Notes: generated by a model from the letters alone, not told the origin. A stretch of DNA of 39,772 nucleotides from Actinobacillus vicugnae (GCF_901687125.1 NZ_CABFJY010000014.1:1-39772), one strand, 5' to 3'. Numbered from the stretch's first letter, positions 1-9,078 are shown. Numbers and translations: made by a program.

Positions 1-54
1 TAACGCCGATGGTAGTGTGGGGCATCCCCATGTGAGAGTAGGGCATCGCCAGAT
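1..54 (+). rRNA. rrf: 5S ribosomal RNA, 3' part (cut by window start)
   Basis: The first bases match the second half of bacterial 5S rRNA, including GATGGTAGTGTGGGG and GAGAGTAGGG. Only about the last half of the roughly 116-nt molecule is present. The 3' end is placed before the AT-rich run at about 55 and could be off by a few bases. This marks the end of an rRNA operon on the plus strand. Confidence 0.93.
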
Positions 55-63
55 TGAATTAAA

Positions 64-105
64 AAGCACCCCGTGGTTATGAGAATGACCGCGGGGTGTT
101 TGCTT
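64..105 (+). terminator. rRNA operon terminator
   Basis: A strong GC hairpin (CACCCCG ... CGGGGTG, extended through the inner GGTTA/TGACC pairing) starts about 10 bases after the 5S end. It is followed by a T-containing tail, as expected for intrinsic termination of an rRNA operon. Confidence 0.85.
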
Positions 106-350
106 TGTGGGAAAAGGCTTTTTCACTTCCCGTAGGCTTCCCCAACTCCACGCATGACGTATGATTCAAGCACACCATACTCAAATTGCATGCAAAGGGC
201 ATATCATTTTAGTCCTTGGATAAGGACACCTCATTTTAGTTTTTGGGTTGTGAAAGATTGGTTTTTCTTCGTAATTTTCCTTGTAAAAAAGGAAAAAATC
301 TGACCGCTTGTTGTAAATAAGATAAATGGTATTGGTAGTTATTTCACTCA
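106..350. other. Spacer between rRNA operon and GT8 gene
   Basis: I see no gene here. It holds two imperfect copies of CATTTTAGT about 26 bases apart (near 206 and 232), a small hairpin GTCCTT/AAGGAC between them, and a minus-oriented uptake-signal core (GACCGCTTG) near 303 that may help end the leftward transcript from the GT8 gene. Confidence 0.5.
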
Positions 351-1190
351 CTATTTATTCAGGTTGATGATTTCTGACCATGTAAGTCGATATATATTCC
401 AATATTGTTGTTCTATATGACTCTTATTATGGCATAAGGGTGTCCATGGCTTAGCTAATCCAGTGTAATGAATAAGTACTGGTGAGGTGCCAGCTAAGTC
501 TATTATTTCGTTATAAATATCTAGGCGATTATTTTCATATAAATAATAGGCTGCCCCAAATTGATAGTTATATTTTCTTTCGAGAGCTAGCCAGTTATCT
601 TGTAAAGCTAAATTTAAAATATCTTGATCAGCTAAATCCGAACCACTTTGTTGATATTGATGAATCGCATTTTCTAATCGTTGATCTATATTATCCGTTT
701 CTCTCCATTTTTTATTGTTAAATAATAAAACGCCAGCGTTAAAGTATTTGTTGAGTTGCGGAAATATTTTATGGTAAAAAAACTTACTATTAATGAGATA
801 ATCTGGTATTGCTGCCACTAAGAAATTAGATATATCTTGTTGATATAGAGGGCGCAGAGAACTGTTTGCCACAATGTCACAATCTAGGTAAAGCACTTTA
901 TCTTGGGGGATTAACTGAGGAATTAGACAGCGATAATAACTTGCTTCTGTAATATGGCTGTTTGTTTTTAAATGAGAAAAGTGAGTAGTGTCTAGTTTTA
1001 TATCTGTAATATGACAATCAATTTTATTTAATTCAATATTCAAAGAATAAAACCATTGCTCAGAAAAATCTTTATTAATCAGATAAAAATGTATATGTCG
1101 ATCAAAAAGACAAATGGATTTAATTAGAGTGATAATCTGTTCTGCATAATTACGATCTGCAGCTAGTGCAATATGCATTATGTTTGCCAT
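351..1190 (-). CDS. GT8 family glycosyltransferase (LgtC-like)
   Basis: 279 residues. Family 8 glycosyltransferases are retaining enzymes that move a hexose from a UDP-sugar. Visible marks are the N-terminal ALAADRNYAEQ nucleotide-binding strand, the metal-binding DxD in LYLDCDIV, a mid-protein FNAGVLLF segment, DQDILN, and the C-terminal HYTG..KPW motif. No signal peptide or clear membrane helix is seen, so it should act at the cytoplasmic face, most likely on lipooligosaccharide outer core (inference). The ATG at 1190 is kept because it overlaps the tusB stop by one base (TAATG), making this the last gene of the yheO-tusDCB transcript. A second ATG four codons in is possible. It looks more AT-rich than its neighbours, which may mean later acquisition. 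Donor and acceptor sugars cannot be told from sequence. Confidence 0.85.
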   Translation of the reverse strand: MANIMHIALAADRNYAEQIITLIKSICLFDRHIHFYLINKDFSEQWFYSLNIELNKIDCHITDIKLDTTHFSHLKTNSHITEASYYRCLIPQLIPQDKVLYLDCDIVANSSLRPLYQQDISNFLVAAIPDYLINSKFFYHKIFPQLNKYFNAGVLLFNNKKWRETDNIDQRLENAIHQYQQSGSDLADQDILNLALQDNWLALERKYNYQFGAAYYLYENNRLDIYNEIIDLAGTSPVLIHYTGLAKPWTPLCHNKSHIEQQYWNIYRLTWSEIINLNK

Positions 1191-1456
1191 TAAAACGCTA
1201 CCTGTGGATGGAATTTTTCGGTTATTTTCACCAATTCAGTGAGAGTAATTGTGTTGAAATGGGTGCGTAATCCTCTTGCATTGAGATCATTTTCTAACAC
1301 AAATAGATTTGAGATATGGGTAAAAAATTGCGGAAATTTGACCGCTTGTAATACGCCATCCTGCCATAAAATGATGGCATCATTTTCGGTAATTTGAGCG
1401 AGTAATGTTTGTAATTCATTCTGATCGTATTGTGCTTTGGAAAGGGTATAAAGCAT
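1190..1456 (-). CDS. tusB: Sulfurtransferase complex subunit TusB (DsrH family)
   Basis: 88 residues, short DsrH-type protein. TusB joins TusC and TusD in the cytoplasmic TusBCD complex, which passes persulfide sulfur from TusA to TusE and on to MnmA for 2-thiouridine at the wobble position of Glu, Gln and Lys tRNAs. The start MLYTLSKAQYD and the NDAIILWQDGVLQA segment are typical. It follows tusC by 23 bases and overlaps the GT8 start by one base. Gene order yheO-tusD-tusC-tusB is the same as in E. coli, where rpsL rather than a glycosyltransferase comes next. Confidence 0.93.
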   Translation of the reverse strand: MLYTLSKAQYDQNELQTLLAQITENDAIILWQDGVLQAVKFPQFFTHISNLFVLENDLNARGLRTHFNTITLTELVKITEKFHPQVAF

Positions 1457-1479
1457 AGTATTCCTTTGGTGTTCCTAAT

Positions 1480-1851
1480 TTAGAATGTAAGTATTTTTTC
1501 GGCTTGATTTAGCACATTAAAAATCTCGGTGTGAGAAACGATGTGGGTGTTCGTTAAAATCCATTCTGGGTTCGTTAGATTTCTTGCATGGAGCGATTCA
1601 GCACAGATAAAACACTCCGTTAAATCATATAAATCAATCAGTTTAAAAGTGGAAATATGATCTTTTTGCAAGATGTTATGTGGTTGTTGCTTCGCCAGTA
1701 AGTTAAATATGCCGTCGTTTAAAAAGCAAATTGCGATTTCATCTTCAGCACAAAATGTACTTGCAGCGAGCAGGGCATCTAAGCCTTCTCGACTACTTGC
1801 TGTTCCAAAAGGCGGTTGAGTAAAAAGAAATGCCAGTTTATATTTTTTCAT
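1480..1851 (-). CDS. tusC: Sulfurtransferase complex subunit TusC (DsrF family)
   Basis: 123 residues, close to the usual 119 of E. coli TusC. DsrE/F/H-type fold: strand KLAFLFTQPPFGTASSREGLD near the N-terminus and a DEIAICFLNDGIFNLL segment. It is a structural partner of TusB and TusD in the sulfur relay for tRNA 2-thiolation. It lies two bases after the tusD stop, so translation is probably coupled. Confidence 0.94.
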   Translation of the reverse strand: MKKYKLAFLFTQPPFGTASSREGLDALLAASTFCAEDEIAICFLNDGIFNLLAKQQPHNILQKDHISTFKLIDLYDLTECFICAESLHARNLTNPEWILTNTHIVSHTEIFNVLNQAEKILTF

Positions 1852-1853
1852 AA

Positions 1854-2231
1854 TTAAAAGGTTAAGAGTCTGTCTGCTTTTAGTACTGCTTGGCTAAATT
1901 CGCCGAGCCCTGCTAGGGTAAAACCTTCGGCAAGATTTGTTTGTTGAGTTTTGCTAGTTTGCTGATCAACTATACCTCGTCTTTGCGCAGCAGAAATACA
2001 AAGATGCAAAGGTAAGCGGTGTAATTTTGCCAAATTTTGCCATTTTTCCACTAAATTGACTTCATCACTGGCAGGGTTTGCTAGAGCATTTGCATTTGTT
2101 ACCCCGTCTTGGAAAAAAAAGATCTGCTGAATATGGTGTCCCGCAGCCAAGAGAGCTTCTGCTGTTTGATAGGCTAAATAGGCGCCCTGAGCGCCATAGA
2201 TGGGGGATTTTATTGCGAGTACATAGTCCAT
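1854..2231 (-). CDS. tusD: Sulfurtransferase complex subunit TusD (DsrE family)
   Basis: 125 residues. This is the sulfur-carrying subunit of TusBCD. Cys78 in [10 protein letters not shown] is at the position of the active-site cysteine of E. coli TusD, which takes persulfide sulfur from TusA. The FFFQDGV segment near residue 38 is also family-typical. Its ATG overlaps the yheO stop by one base (TAATG), so it is co-transcribed and probably co-translated with yheO. All key residues look intact. Confidence 0.95.
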   Translation of the reverse strand: MDYVLAIKSPIYGAQGAYLAYQTAEALLAAGHHIQQIFFFQDGVTNANALANPASDEVNLVEKWQNLAKLHRLPLHLCISAAQRRGIVDQQTSKTQQTNLAEGFTLAGLGEFSQAVLKADRLLTF

Positions 2232-2890
2232 TATTCGTTATCCTGTTTTATTTGTCGGATATAAAGATAAACGGTATGGCGTGAAATATTTAACCGATCA
2301 GCCACTTGGTTAATTGCATCTTTAATATCAAAAATTCCTTTCTCATATAGCGACACCACAATATGGCGATTTTTATTATTATTTGCCACGTTACGATCTG
2401 CCATGGTTTCTTCGATAGTATTTTCAATCGTTTGAGTAACAAGTTCTTCTACTGAGCTGGCAAAGTTGACTGCAGTATCTTCATCATCCTGCAATGGTGC
2501 GATAAAGGCATTGAGGAATTGAGAGGCAGGTACATCTAAATTGATATTAATGCAAATAAAGCCAATTACGTGCTGTTTACTATTACGAATAGCCACGGTA
2601 ACCGATTTCATTAAAACACCGCCTTTGGAGCGAGTGAAATACGGTTTTGATACGCTATCGGTTTTCATTTGATGTAACGATTTTAGTGCTTTATCAGTAA
2701 GTGGAGAGCCTATCTTGCGATCAGTATTATGTCCGTTGGCAATATAGATCGCCGAATTTTCAAGAAACTCTAAAGAATGCAAAACGATTTCACAATGTTC
2801 ACCAATAAGTGCGGCTATGCCGTCCACAATCGGGAAATAAGAGGCGAGAATGGCATGATCTTCTTCGCTAAATGTTTGGAATTTTTTCAT
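2231..2890 (-). CDS. yheO: YheO-like transcriptional regulator
   Basis: 219 residues from the chosen ATG. An N-terminal PAS-like YheO domain (about residues 10-120) is followed by a C-terminal helix-turn-helix with [18 protein letters not shown]. The family is a cytoplasmic DNA-binding regulator of poorly known target; it always travels with tusDCB in enterics and Pasteurellaceae. I start at [11 protein letters not shown] because a longer reading from a TTG at 2935 adds 15 residues unlike the family, although neither start has a strong Shine-Dalgarno. It is the first gene of the yheO-tusDCB-GT8 unit and lies after fkpA on the same strand, separated by a terminator-like hairpin. Confidence 0.9.
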   Translation of the reverse strand: MKKFQTFSEEDHAILASYFPIVDGIAALIGEHCEIVLHSLEFLENSAIYIANGHNTDRKIGSPLTDKALKSLHQMKTDSVSKPYFTRSKGGVLMKSVTVAIRNSKQHVIGFICININLDVPASQFLNAFIAPLQDDEDTAVNFASSVEELVTQTIENTIEETMADRNVANNNKNRHIVVSLYEKGIFDIKDAINQVADRLNISRHTVYLYIRQIKQDNE

Positions 2891-2940
2891 AGATAATCTG
2901 GTTATTTTTGTTATGAAATGATGTTTCAAGACCAAAAAGC

Positions 2941-2982
2941 AAGCGGTCTAATTTGCAAAAAATTTTACAAATTAGACCGCTT
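2941..2982 (-). terminator. Paired uptake signals forming fkpA terminator
   Basis: Two facing Apl-type uptake signal cores give perfect 15-bp arms (AAGCGGTCTAATTTG and its complement) around a 12-base loop. The hairpin lies just after the fkpA stop on the minus strand and before yheO, so it probably ends fkpA transcription. Confidence 0.8.
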
Positions 2983-2993
2983 AGATTCAAGGC

Positions 2994-3722
2994 TTATTTT
3001 TTCGCTTCTGTCGCTTTGAAATCTAATAATTCGATTTCAAATTTTAAAGTTGAGCTTGCTGGAATTTTGCCTGCTTGACGTTCACCGTAACCAAGTTCTG
3101 GCGGTAATACGATTTCCATTTTGCCACCTTTTTTCAGCATTGGAATGGCTTCAATCCACGCTGGAATTAATTGGTTTAATTGGAATTCAATTGGCTCGCC
3201 ACGCTCGTATGAGCTATCGAATACCGTACCATCTGTTAATGTACCTTTATAGTGTACTTTTACCGTATCTTCTGCTTTTGGAGACTCGCCTGTGCCTGCT
3301 TTCTCAATTTTGTAGAGTAAGCCTGAAGACGTTTTCTTTACGCCTGCTTTTTTCTCGTATTCAGCACGGAATTTATTGCCAGCTTCAATAGTTGCTTTGC
3401 TTTTTTCGGCTGCAATTTTACTTTCTTGGCTAGCAAGATAAGTGTCGAGTGCTTTTAATTGTTTTTGTAAATCTTCATCGGTTAATTTACCCGTTTTTTT
3501 GATCGTATCTTGTACGCCAGCTAAAATTTTGTCTTGGTTGTAAGAGAAAATTTCTTTTTGAGATGCGACAACGCCTTCAATATTTTTTCCCATTAATACA
3601 CCAACGGCATATGATGATTCATCTACAAATTTTTGATCGGCTTTTTGTTCTGCAAATGCAGTTTGTGATGTTGCGATAACACTCATTGCGATTGCTAGTG
3701 CAGAAAGTTTGCTTTTTAACAT
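2994..3722 (-). CDS. fkpA: Periplasmic FKBP-type peptidyl-prolyl isomerase FkpA
   Basis: 242 residues. FkpA is a periplasmic chaperone and proline isomerase that helps fold exported proteins. A Sec signal peptide (about residues 1-24, ending TAFA before EQKADQ) is followed by an N-terminal helical dimerisation domain (about 25-130, with SSYAVGVLMGKN) and a C-terminal FKBP domain with VKVHYKGTLTDGTVFDSSY and LPPELGYGERQAG. Length fits the family (270 in E. coli, shorter in Pasteurellaceae). It is divergent from slyX, an arrangement shared with E. coli and Haemophilus. Confidence 0.95.
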   Translation of the reverse strand: MLKSKLSALAIAMSVIATSQTAFAEQKADQKFVDESSYAVGVLMGKNIEGVVASQKEIFSYNQDKILAGVQDTIKKTGKLTDEDLQKQLKALDTYLASQESKIAAEKSKATIEAGNKFRAEYEKKAGVKKTSSGLLYKIEKAGTGESPKAEDTVKVHYKGTLTDGTVFDSSYERGEPIEFQLNQLIPAWIEAIPMLKKGGKMEIVLPPELGYGERQAGKIPASSTLKFEIELLDFKATEAKK

Positions 3723-3805
3723 AGATTTTCCTTATAAATAATTGTTAAAAGAAAGGTAGATAGGGTAAAGTGTATTTCTTTGTTAGACAACCTTTTTTAT
3801 TAAAA

Positions 3806-4027
3806 ATGACGACAGAACACGATCTTTTACAGCGTATTGCTGAATTAGAAACGAAAGTTGCTTTCCAAGAAGTGACGATTGAAGAATTGAATCAAGCATT
3901 GGTTCATCATCAATTTACTTTGGATAAATTACAAACCCAAATTCGCCTCTTTGCAGAGAAGTTGCAAGGTGTTCAATCGAGTAACGTTGCTTCACTTTCT
4001 GAAGAAACACCACCACCGCATTATTAG
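3806..4027 (+). CDS. slyX: SlyX-like coiled-coil protein
   Basis: 73 residues. SlyX is a small cytoplasmic coiled-coil protein of unknown function encoded beside fkpA. Heptad-rich sequence runs from residue 5 to about 55, and the SEETPPPHY tail is the family signature. The ATG at 3806 gives exactly the 73-residue length I recall for the Haemophilus protein. A GTG at 3770 would add 12 residues and has a slightly better upstream purine run, but those residues are not family-like. Confidence 0.9.
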   Translation: MTTEHDLLQRIAELETKVAFQEVTIEELNQALVHHQFTLDKLQTQIRLFAEKLQGVQSSNVASLSEETPPPHY

Positions 4028-4094
4028 GCTATGAACTTATTTATTAGTTCGGATTCTAATTGCTCACAGTTTAATTGAGGTAATTTTACTGAAT

Positions 4095-4802
4095 ATGCTA
4101 TTTAAGGATTTAGTAAAGTGGGGAACAGTGTTGGTTATTTCACTCTTTGCATTGAATGTTTTTGCTGTGTCTGAACAAGCGGTCGGAAATTCGCAACAAA
4201 CTGCCAAAAATGAACCGCTTTTTAAAGATGGAAAAGGCTATTATTCTTATAAAAAGCCAATCAATATTGAGTTGCCTAAAGATGGGCGCATCTTAATTCA
4301 ATATTTTTTTAAATATGATTGTGCAGTTTGTTTAAATGCTAATGACTATTTAAAACAATATGCGCAACAGCACCAAGATAAAGTAGTGCTACAACATTCG
4401 CCTGCGTATGAAAACGGTGACACATTTACAGGGCAAATGCACGCCAGTTTTATTGCTAATGGGCGAGAAGATTTGAGCGAACTTTATTTATTTGATAGTG
4501 TAGGGCGTAAACAAACAGACAGTTTAGTCAAAAGTGATGCAGCGGTAGCTCAATGGATTTCCGCTAAAGGTTTGGATGTTGTTGCATTTAATAAGCTGTT
4601 TCATTCAGAACAAGTTAAAACGCGGATGGCGCAAGATCGTACGTTGTTTAATTTGTATAATCCGCCATATGTACCTATTGCTGTATTAAATGGAAAATAT
4701 ATTTTGTTATAAAATACTTTGTATAATGATGATTATACCTACGGTGTATTAGATTTCTTAATCAATAAACTACAACAAGAACAAAAAGAGGATCAAAAAT
4801 AA
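4095..4802 (+). pseudogene. DsbA-family thiol-disulfide protein, broken by an in-frame stop
   Basis: A signal peptide (about 1-24) is followed by a thioredoxin/DsbA-like domain with the redox pair Cys-Ala-Val-Cys in YDCAVCLNAN near residue 77 and the cis-proline region YVPIAVLNGKY. An ochre codon at 4710-4712 stops it after 205 residues. The same frame then stays open for 29 more sense codons ([20 protein letters not shown], then a charged end) and stops at 4800-4802, overlapping the mtn ATG as TAATG. That overlap is what an intact operon would look like, so the stop is best read as a nonsense mutation or sequencing error. The lost part is the C-terminal helix region of DsbA-like folds. The truncated protein may still be made, but is probably unstable or weak. 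Confidence 0.78.
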
Positions 4803-5500
4803 TGAAACTAAAAATTGGTATTATTGGCGCAATGGCTCAAGAAGTTGAAATTTTACGTAATTTAATGGTTGAAGCGAAAGTAACAGAAATTGCGGGCTGT
4901 AAAATTTATGACGGTAAAATTAATAATACGCGAGTAGCATTATTGCAATCGGGTATTGGTAAAGTGGCTGCAGCGGTAGGTACAACCTTATTACTTGAGC
5001 TGGCTAAGCCAGATATGATTATTAACACGGGGTCTGCAGGCGGTTTAGATGCAAAACTTAATGTAGGTGATATTGTGATTTCAACCGAAGTGCGTCACCA
5101 CGATGTAGATGTGACTGCATTTGGTTACGAAAAAGGGCAATTACCAGCAAACCCAGCGGCATTTCTACCAAATGAGCATTTGATGAATGTTGCGATTAAA
5201 GAAACGGAAAAGTCAGGTTTTAATGCGGTTTCTGGCTTAATTTGTAGCGGTGATTTATTTGTGAATGGTGCTGAAGCCATCGCCCAAATTCGCCAAAACT
5301 TCCCAAATGTCGTTGCAGTAGAAATGGAAGCTGCAGCAATCGCACAAGTATGCCATGCATTTGAAGTACCATTTGTCGTAGTACGTGCAATTTCTGATGT
5401 GGCGGATAAAGCTTCTCACCTTTCTTTTGATGAGTTTCTACCGCTTGCAGCAGAAAAATCTTCGGAAATTGTGCTTGCTATGCTTAATAGTGTCGCTTAA
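4802..5500 (+). CDS. mtn: 5'-methylthioadenosine/S-adenosylhomocysteine nucleosidase
   Basis: 232 residues, matching the E. coli enzyme (Pfs/MtnN). It cleaves adenine from methylthioadenosine and S-adenosylhomocysteine in the cytoplasm, clearing by-products of methylation and polyamine synthesis and feeding LuxS. Family segments are [11 protein letters not shown] (N-terminal catalytic Glu), [20 protein letters not shown] with the ribose-binding Glu, and [12 protein letters not shown] with the catalytic Asp. The ATG overlaps the stop of the disrupted DsbA-like frame. Because that upstream frame now ends 90 bases early, coupling of mtn translation may be weakened. Confidence 0.97.
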   Translation: MKLKIGIIGAMAQEVEILRNLMVEAKVTEIAGCKIYDGKINNTRVALLQSGIGKVAAAVGTTLLLELAKPDMIINTGSAGGLDAKLNVGDIVISTEVRHHDVDVTAFGYEKGQLPANPAAFLPNEHLMNVAIKETEKSGFNAVSGLICSGDLFVNGAEAIAQIRQNFPNVVAVEMEAAAIAQVCHAFEVPFVVVRAISDVADKASHLSFDEFLPLAAEKSSEIVLAMLNSVA

Positions 5501-5511
5501 GGCATTGTGAT

Positions 5512-5565
5512 AAGCGGTCGACTTTGGTTGGAAATTTGCAAAAAAAGCCAAAAAATTGATCGCTT
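5512..5565 (+). terminator. Facing uptake signals after mtn
   Basis: AAGCGGTCGA and a degenerate TTGATCGCTT face each other with GCAAAAAAAGCC between. Pairing is imperfect, so it may be a weak terminator for mtn as well as a DNA uptake site. Confidence 0.5.
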
Positions 5566-5682
5566 ATTATCGCTATTTTTTTATAAGTTTTGTACAATCT
5601 ACGACCTTTTTGCCTACACTAAATTGTAGGTCTTTTTTTATTTATGCTTTATTGATTACCTAATTATATTTTTGAGAAATTT

Positions 5683-7014
5683 ATGAGTACTACACCGAAT
5701 ATTGGTTTTATCAGCCTAGGCTGTCCGAAAAACTTAGTGGATTCCGAACGTATTTTGACGGAATTACGCTCAGACGGTTATAACATTATTCCAAGTTATG
5801 AAAATGCGGATTTAGTGATTGTAAACACTTGTGGCTTTATTGACAGTGCTGTGCAAGAGTCATTAGAAGCGATTGGCGAAGCATTAGAAGAAAATGGCAA
5901 AGTGATTGTAACGGGTTGTTTAGGTGCGAAAGAAAACCAAATTCGTGAAGTACATCCAAAAGTATTAGAGATCACAGGGCCTCACAGCTATGAAGCGGTT
6001 ATGCAACACGTGCATAAATATGTGCCTCGTCCAGAGCGTAATGTGTATACTAGTCTTGTGCCTGCACACGGAGTAAAACTTACACCTAAACATTATGCTT
6101 ATTTAAAAATTTCAGAAGGCTGCGATCATCGTTGTACATTCTGTATTATTCCTTCAATGCGCGGTGATTTAGATAGCCGTTCAATTGTACAAGTCTTAGA
6201 TGAAGCAAAACGTCTTGCAGATTCAGGCGTGAAAGAATTATTAATTGTTTCGCAAGATACTTCAGCGTATGCGTTAGATCAGTCAAAAGAAAATCAAAAT
6301 AAAACCGTTTTCTGGAATGGTGCGCCAATTAAAAATAATCTCATTAGTTTATGTGAGCAATTAGGCTCTTTAGGCATTTGGGTTCGTTTACATTATGTAT
6401 ATCCATATCCGCACGTGGATAATTTAATTCCATTGATGGCGCAAGGTAAAATCTTACCGTATTTGGATATTCCATTACAGCATGCTAGCCCCAAAGTATT
6501 AAAAGCAATGAAGCGCCCAGGTTCTATTGAACGTACTTTAGAACGTATTAAAAAATGGCGAGAAATTTGCCCAGAGCTTACGCTTCGTTCGACTTTTATT
6601 GTTGGTTTCCCTGGTGAAACAGAAGAAGATTTCCAAATGTTATTGGATTTCTTAGAAGAAGCACAATTAGATCGTGTGGGTTGCTTTAAATTTAGCCCTG
6701 TGGAGGGTGCGGTTGCAACGGAAATGGCTGATCAAGTGCCAGAAGAAGTGAAAGAAGAGCGCTTTCATCGCTTTATGCAGGTTCAACAACGTATTTCGGC
6801 CGCGCGTTTACAACAAAAAGTGGGTAAAACACTAGCAGTGATTGTTGATGAAATTGATGAAGAAGGCATTATTGGTCGTTCTATGGCGGATGCGCCAGAA
6901 ATTGATGGTGTTGTCTATGTTGATAATATTTCAAACCAAGAAATTAAAATTGGTCAAATCATTTCTGTAACCATTAGTAATGCAGATGAATATGACCTTT
7001 GGGGAAGTTGTTAA
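5683..7014 (+). CDS. rimO: Ribosomal protein S12 methylthiotransferase RimO
   Basis: 443 residues, full length. RimO is a radical-SAM enzyme with two 4Fe-4S clusters that adds a methylthio group to the beta carbon of an aspartate in ribosomal protein S12. The N-terminal UPF0004 domain carries Cys14, Cys50 and Cys79, the auxiliary cluster ligands. The radical-SAM motif is Cys147-x3-Cys151-x2-Cys154 in GCDHRCTFC, and a C-terminal TRAM domain begins near residue 375. It sits 18 bases upstream of ngt, as in A. pleuropneumoniae, so both are probably one transcript, although no functional link between them is established. Confidence 0.97.
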   Translation: MSTTPNIGFISLGCPKNLVDSERILTELRSDGYNIIPSYENADLVIVNTCGFIDSAVQESLEAIGEALEENGKVIVTGCLGAKENQIREVHPKVLEITGPHSYEAVMQHVHKYVPRPERNVYTSLVPAHGVKLTPKHYAYLKISEGCDHRCTFCIIPSMRGDLDSRSIVQVLDEAKRLADSGVKELLIVSQDTSAYALDQSKENQNKTVFWNGAPIKNNLISLCEQLGSLGIWVRLHYVYPYPHVDNLIPLMAQGKILPYLDIPLQHASPKVLKAMKRPGSIERTLERIKKWREICPELTLRSTFIVGFPGETEEDFQMLLDFLEEAQLDRVGCFKFSPVEGAVATEMADQVPEEVKEERFHRFMQVQQRISAARLQQKVGKTLAVIVDEIDEEGIIGRSMADAPEIDGVVYVDNISNQEIKIGQIISVTISNADEYDLWGSC

Positions 7015-7032
7015 TTTTTCAGGAAAACTAGT

Positions 7033-9078
7033 ATGGAACATAATAAAAAACCTAATTTAACCACATTTGAAGCTGCAGTAGCGGCTAAAAAATATGAAGA
7101 AGCTTGTTCAGCATTACTTGAGATTTTAGCAAAACTTGATAGTAATTTTGGTGGAATTCAAGATATTGAGTTTGAATTTCCTACCCAATTAAAAGATCTT
7201 GAACAAGAGAAAACCGTTTATTTTTGTACTCGCTTAGCTACAGCGATTAGTACGCTATTCTCTGATCCAGGTTTAGAAATTTCGGTGGAAGGCGCACAGC
7301 GTTTCTTAGTATTCCAACGCTGGTTATCGCTTATATTTGCAAGTTCTCCGTTTATTAATGCAGACCATATTTTACAAACGTATAACCGCAATCCGAATCG
7401 TGAAAATAGCTTAGATATTCACTTAGATGCAACAAAAGCGGCATTAATTAAATTCTGCATTCTCTATTTGCCAGAATCAAACGTGAATTTAAACTTAGAT
7501 GCAGCATGGAATGCAGATCCAGAGCTATGTGCTTCGCTTTGCTTTGCGCTACAATCTCCTCGCTTTATTGGTACGCCAGCCGCTTTCTCAAAACGTGGTG
7601 CGATTTTACAGTGGTTCCCTGCTCGTTTAGCTCAATTACAAAACCTCAATAATGTACCAAGTGCGATATCTCATGATGTGTATATGCACTGTAGCTATGA
7701 TATTGCGGCAAATAAACATGATGTGAAGAAAGCACTAAACCAAGTAATTCGTCGTCATATTGAAAATGAATATGCTTGGCAAGATCGTGATGTGACTAAA
7801 GTGGGTTATCGTAATGGCAAACCAGTGATGGTGGTTTTACTTGAGCACTTCCATTCAGCGCATTCGATTTATCGTACGCACTCAACTTCAATGATTGCAG
7901 CGCGTGAACATTTCCATCTTATTGGTTTAGGCAATGCTTCAGTGGATCAAGCGGGTCGAGATGTATTTGATGAGTTCCATTTAGTGGATGGCAATAGCAT
8001 GAAGGATAAATTAGAGTTTATCTGTTCAATTTGTGAAACAAATGGCGCATTAGTGTTCTATATGCCAAGTATTGGTATGGATTTAGCTACAATTTTTGCG
8101 AGCAACACACGTTTAGCGCCTGTACAGGTCATTGCATTAGGTCACCCTGCAACCACACATTCTGATTTTATTGAATATGTGATTGTTGAAGATGATTATG
8201 TTGGTTCAGAAGAGTGCTTTAGTGAAACCTTATTGCGTTTACCAAAAGATGCATTACCGTATGTACCTTCTGCATTAGCGCCAGAGAAAGTGGATTATTT
8301 ATTACGTGAAAACCCAGAAGTGGTAAATATTGGTATTGCTTCAACAACCATGAAGTTAAACCCATATTTCTTAGAAGCGTTAAAAGCGATTCGTGATCGC
8401 GCTAAAGTGAAAGTGCATTTCCACTTTGCTTTAGGGCAATCTAATGGTGTAACACACCCGTATGTAGCTCGTTTTATCAAATCTTACTTGGGGGATTCAG
8501 CAACGGCACACCCGCATTCGCCTTACCACGAATACCTAAATATTTTGCATAATTGCGATATGATGGTTAATCCGTTCCCATTTGGGAATACGAACGGCAT
8601 TATTGATATGGTTACTTTAGGCTTAGTTGGCGTATGTAAAACAGGTCCAGAAGTACATGAGCATATTGATGAGGGCTTATTTAAACGTTTAGGTTTACCT
8701 GAATGGTTAATTGCAAATACGGTTGATGAATATGTTGAGCGTTCTGTGCGTTTAGCAGAAAATCATCAAGAACGTTTAGCATTACGTCGTCATATTATTG
8801 AAAATAATGGCTTAAAAACGTTATTTACTGGCGATCCTCGCCCAATGGGACGTATGTTATTAACGAAAGCGATGGAATGGGCTGAGCAAAATAATGTTGC
8901 ATTACAAATAAATACACTTGTAGCAGAAGAACCTAAAGCGAAAGCTAAGGGATCAAAAGCAACGAAAACCGCAACAGCGAGCAAAGCAAAAGCGACGACA
9001 AAAGTTAAAAAAGAGACTGCAAAAAAAGATACACCGTTAAAAGCGGCAGCGAAAAGAGCTAAAAAAGCGGCTAAATAA
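7033..9078 (+). CDS. ngt: Cytoplasmic N-glycosyltransferase (HMW1C/NGT, GT41) with basic C-terminal tail
   Basis: 681 residues. This is an inverting GT41 enzyme that transfers glucose from UDP-glucose to asparagine in N-x-S/T sequons of proteins in the cytosol, classically adhesins. An N-terminal all-alpha domain (about 1-220) is followed by the two-lobed GT-B part. Residues known to matter in A. pleuropneumoniae NGT fall at the same numbers here: Lys441 in STTMK and Gln469 in LGQSNG, followed by GNTNGIIDMV, which contains the UDP-binding Asn and Asp. The match runs without gaps to about residue 618. The roughly 60 residues after that are unlike the 620-residue A. pleuropneumoniae enzyme: they are almost all Lys, Ala and Thr (KAKAKGSKATK, KAAAKRAKKAAK), strongly basic and probably disordered. 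The alpha-1,6-glucosyltransferase gene agt, which follows ngt in A. pleuropneumoniae, is absent; a terminator follows instead. Confidence 0.95.
   Translation: MEHNKKPNLTTFEAAVAAKKYEEACSALLEILAKLDSNFGGIQDIEFEFPTQLKDLEQEKTVYFCTRLATAISTLFSDPGLEISVEGAQRFLVFQRWLSLIFASSPFINADHILQTYNRNPNRENSLDIHLDATKAALIKFCILYLPESNVNLNLDAAWNADPELCASLCFALQSPRFIGTPAAFSKRGAILQWFPARLAQLQNLNNVPSAISHDVYMHCSYDIAANKHDVKKALNQVIRRHIENEYAWQDRDVTKVGYRNGKPVMVVLLEHFHSAHSIYRTHSTSMIAAREHFHLIGLGNASVDQAGRDVFDEFHLVDGNSMKDKLEFICSICETNGALVFYMPSIGMDLATIFASNTRLAPVQVIALGHPATTHSDFIEYVIVEDDYVGSEECFSETLLRLPKDALPYVPSALAPEKVDYLLRENPEVVNIGIASTTMKLNPYFLEALKAIRDRAKVKVHFHFALGQSNGVTHPYVARFIKSYLGDSATAHPHSPYHEYLNILHNCDMMVNPFPFGNTNGIIDMVTLGLVGVCKTGPEVHEHIDEGLFKRLGLPEWLIANTVDEYVERSVRLAENHQERLALRRHIIENNGLKTLFTGDPRPMGRMLLTKAMEWAEQNNVALQINTLVAEEPKAKAKGSKATKTATASKAKATTKVKKETAKKDTPLKAAAKRAKKAAK

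Noticed and set aside
106-350. tRNA gene after the 5S rRNA
   Set aside because: No cloverleaf or T-loop GTTCGA-type sequence is visible.
482-721. Plus-strand open frame under the GT8 gene
   Set aside because: Antisense to a clear GT8 reading frame, with no family likeness or ribosome binding site.
4710-4712. Programmed stop-codon read-through of the DsbA-like gene
   Set aside because: No known read-through context or structure is visible around the TAA, and Pasteurellaceae use no such mechanism that I know of. A nonsense change is simpler.
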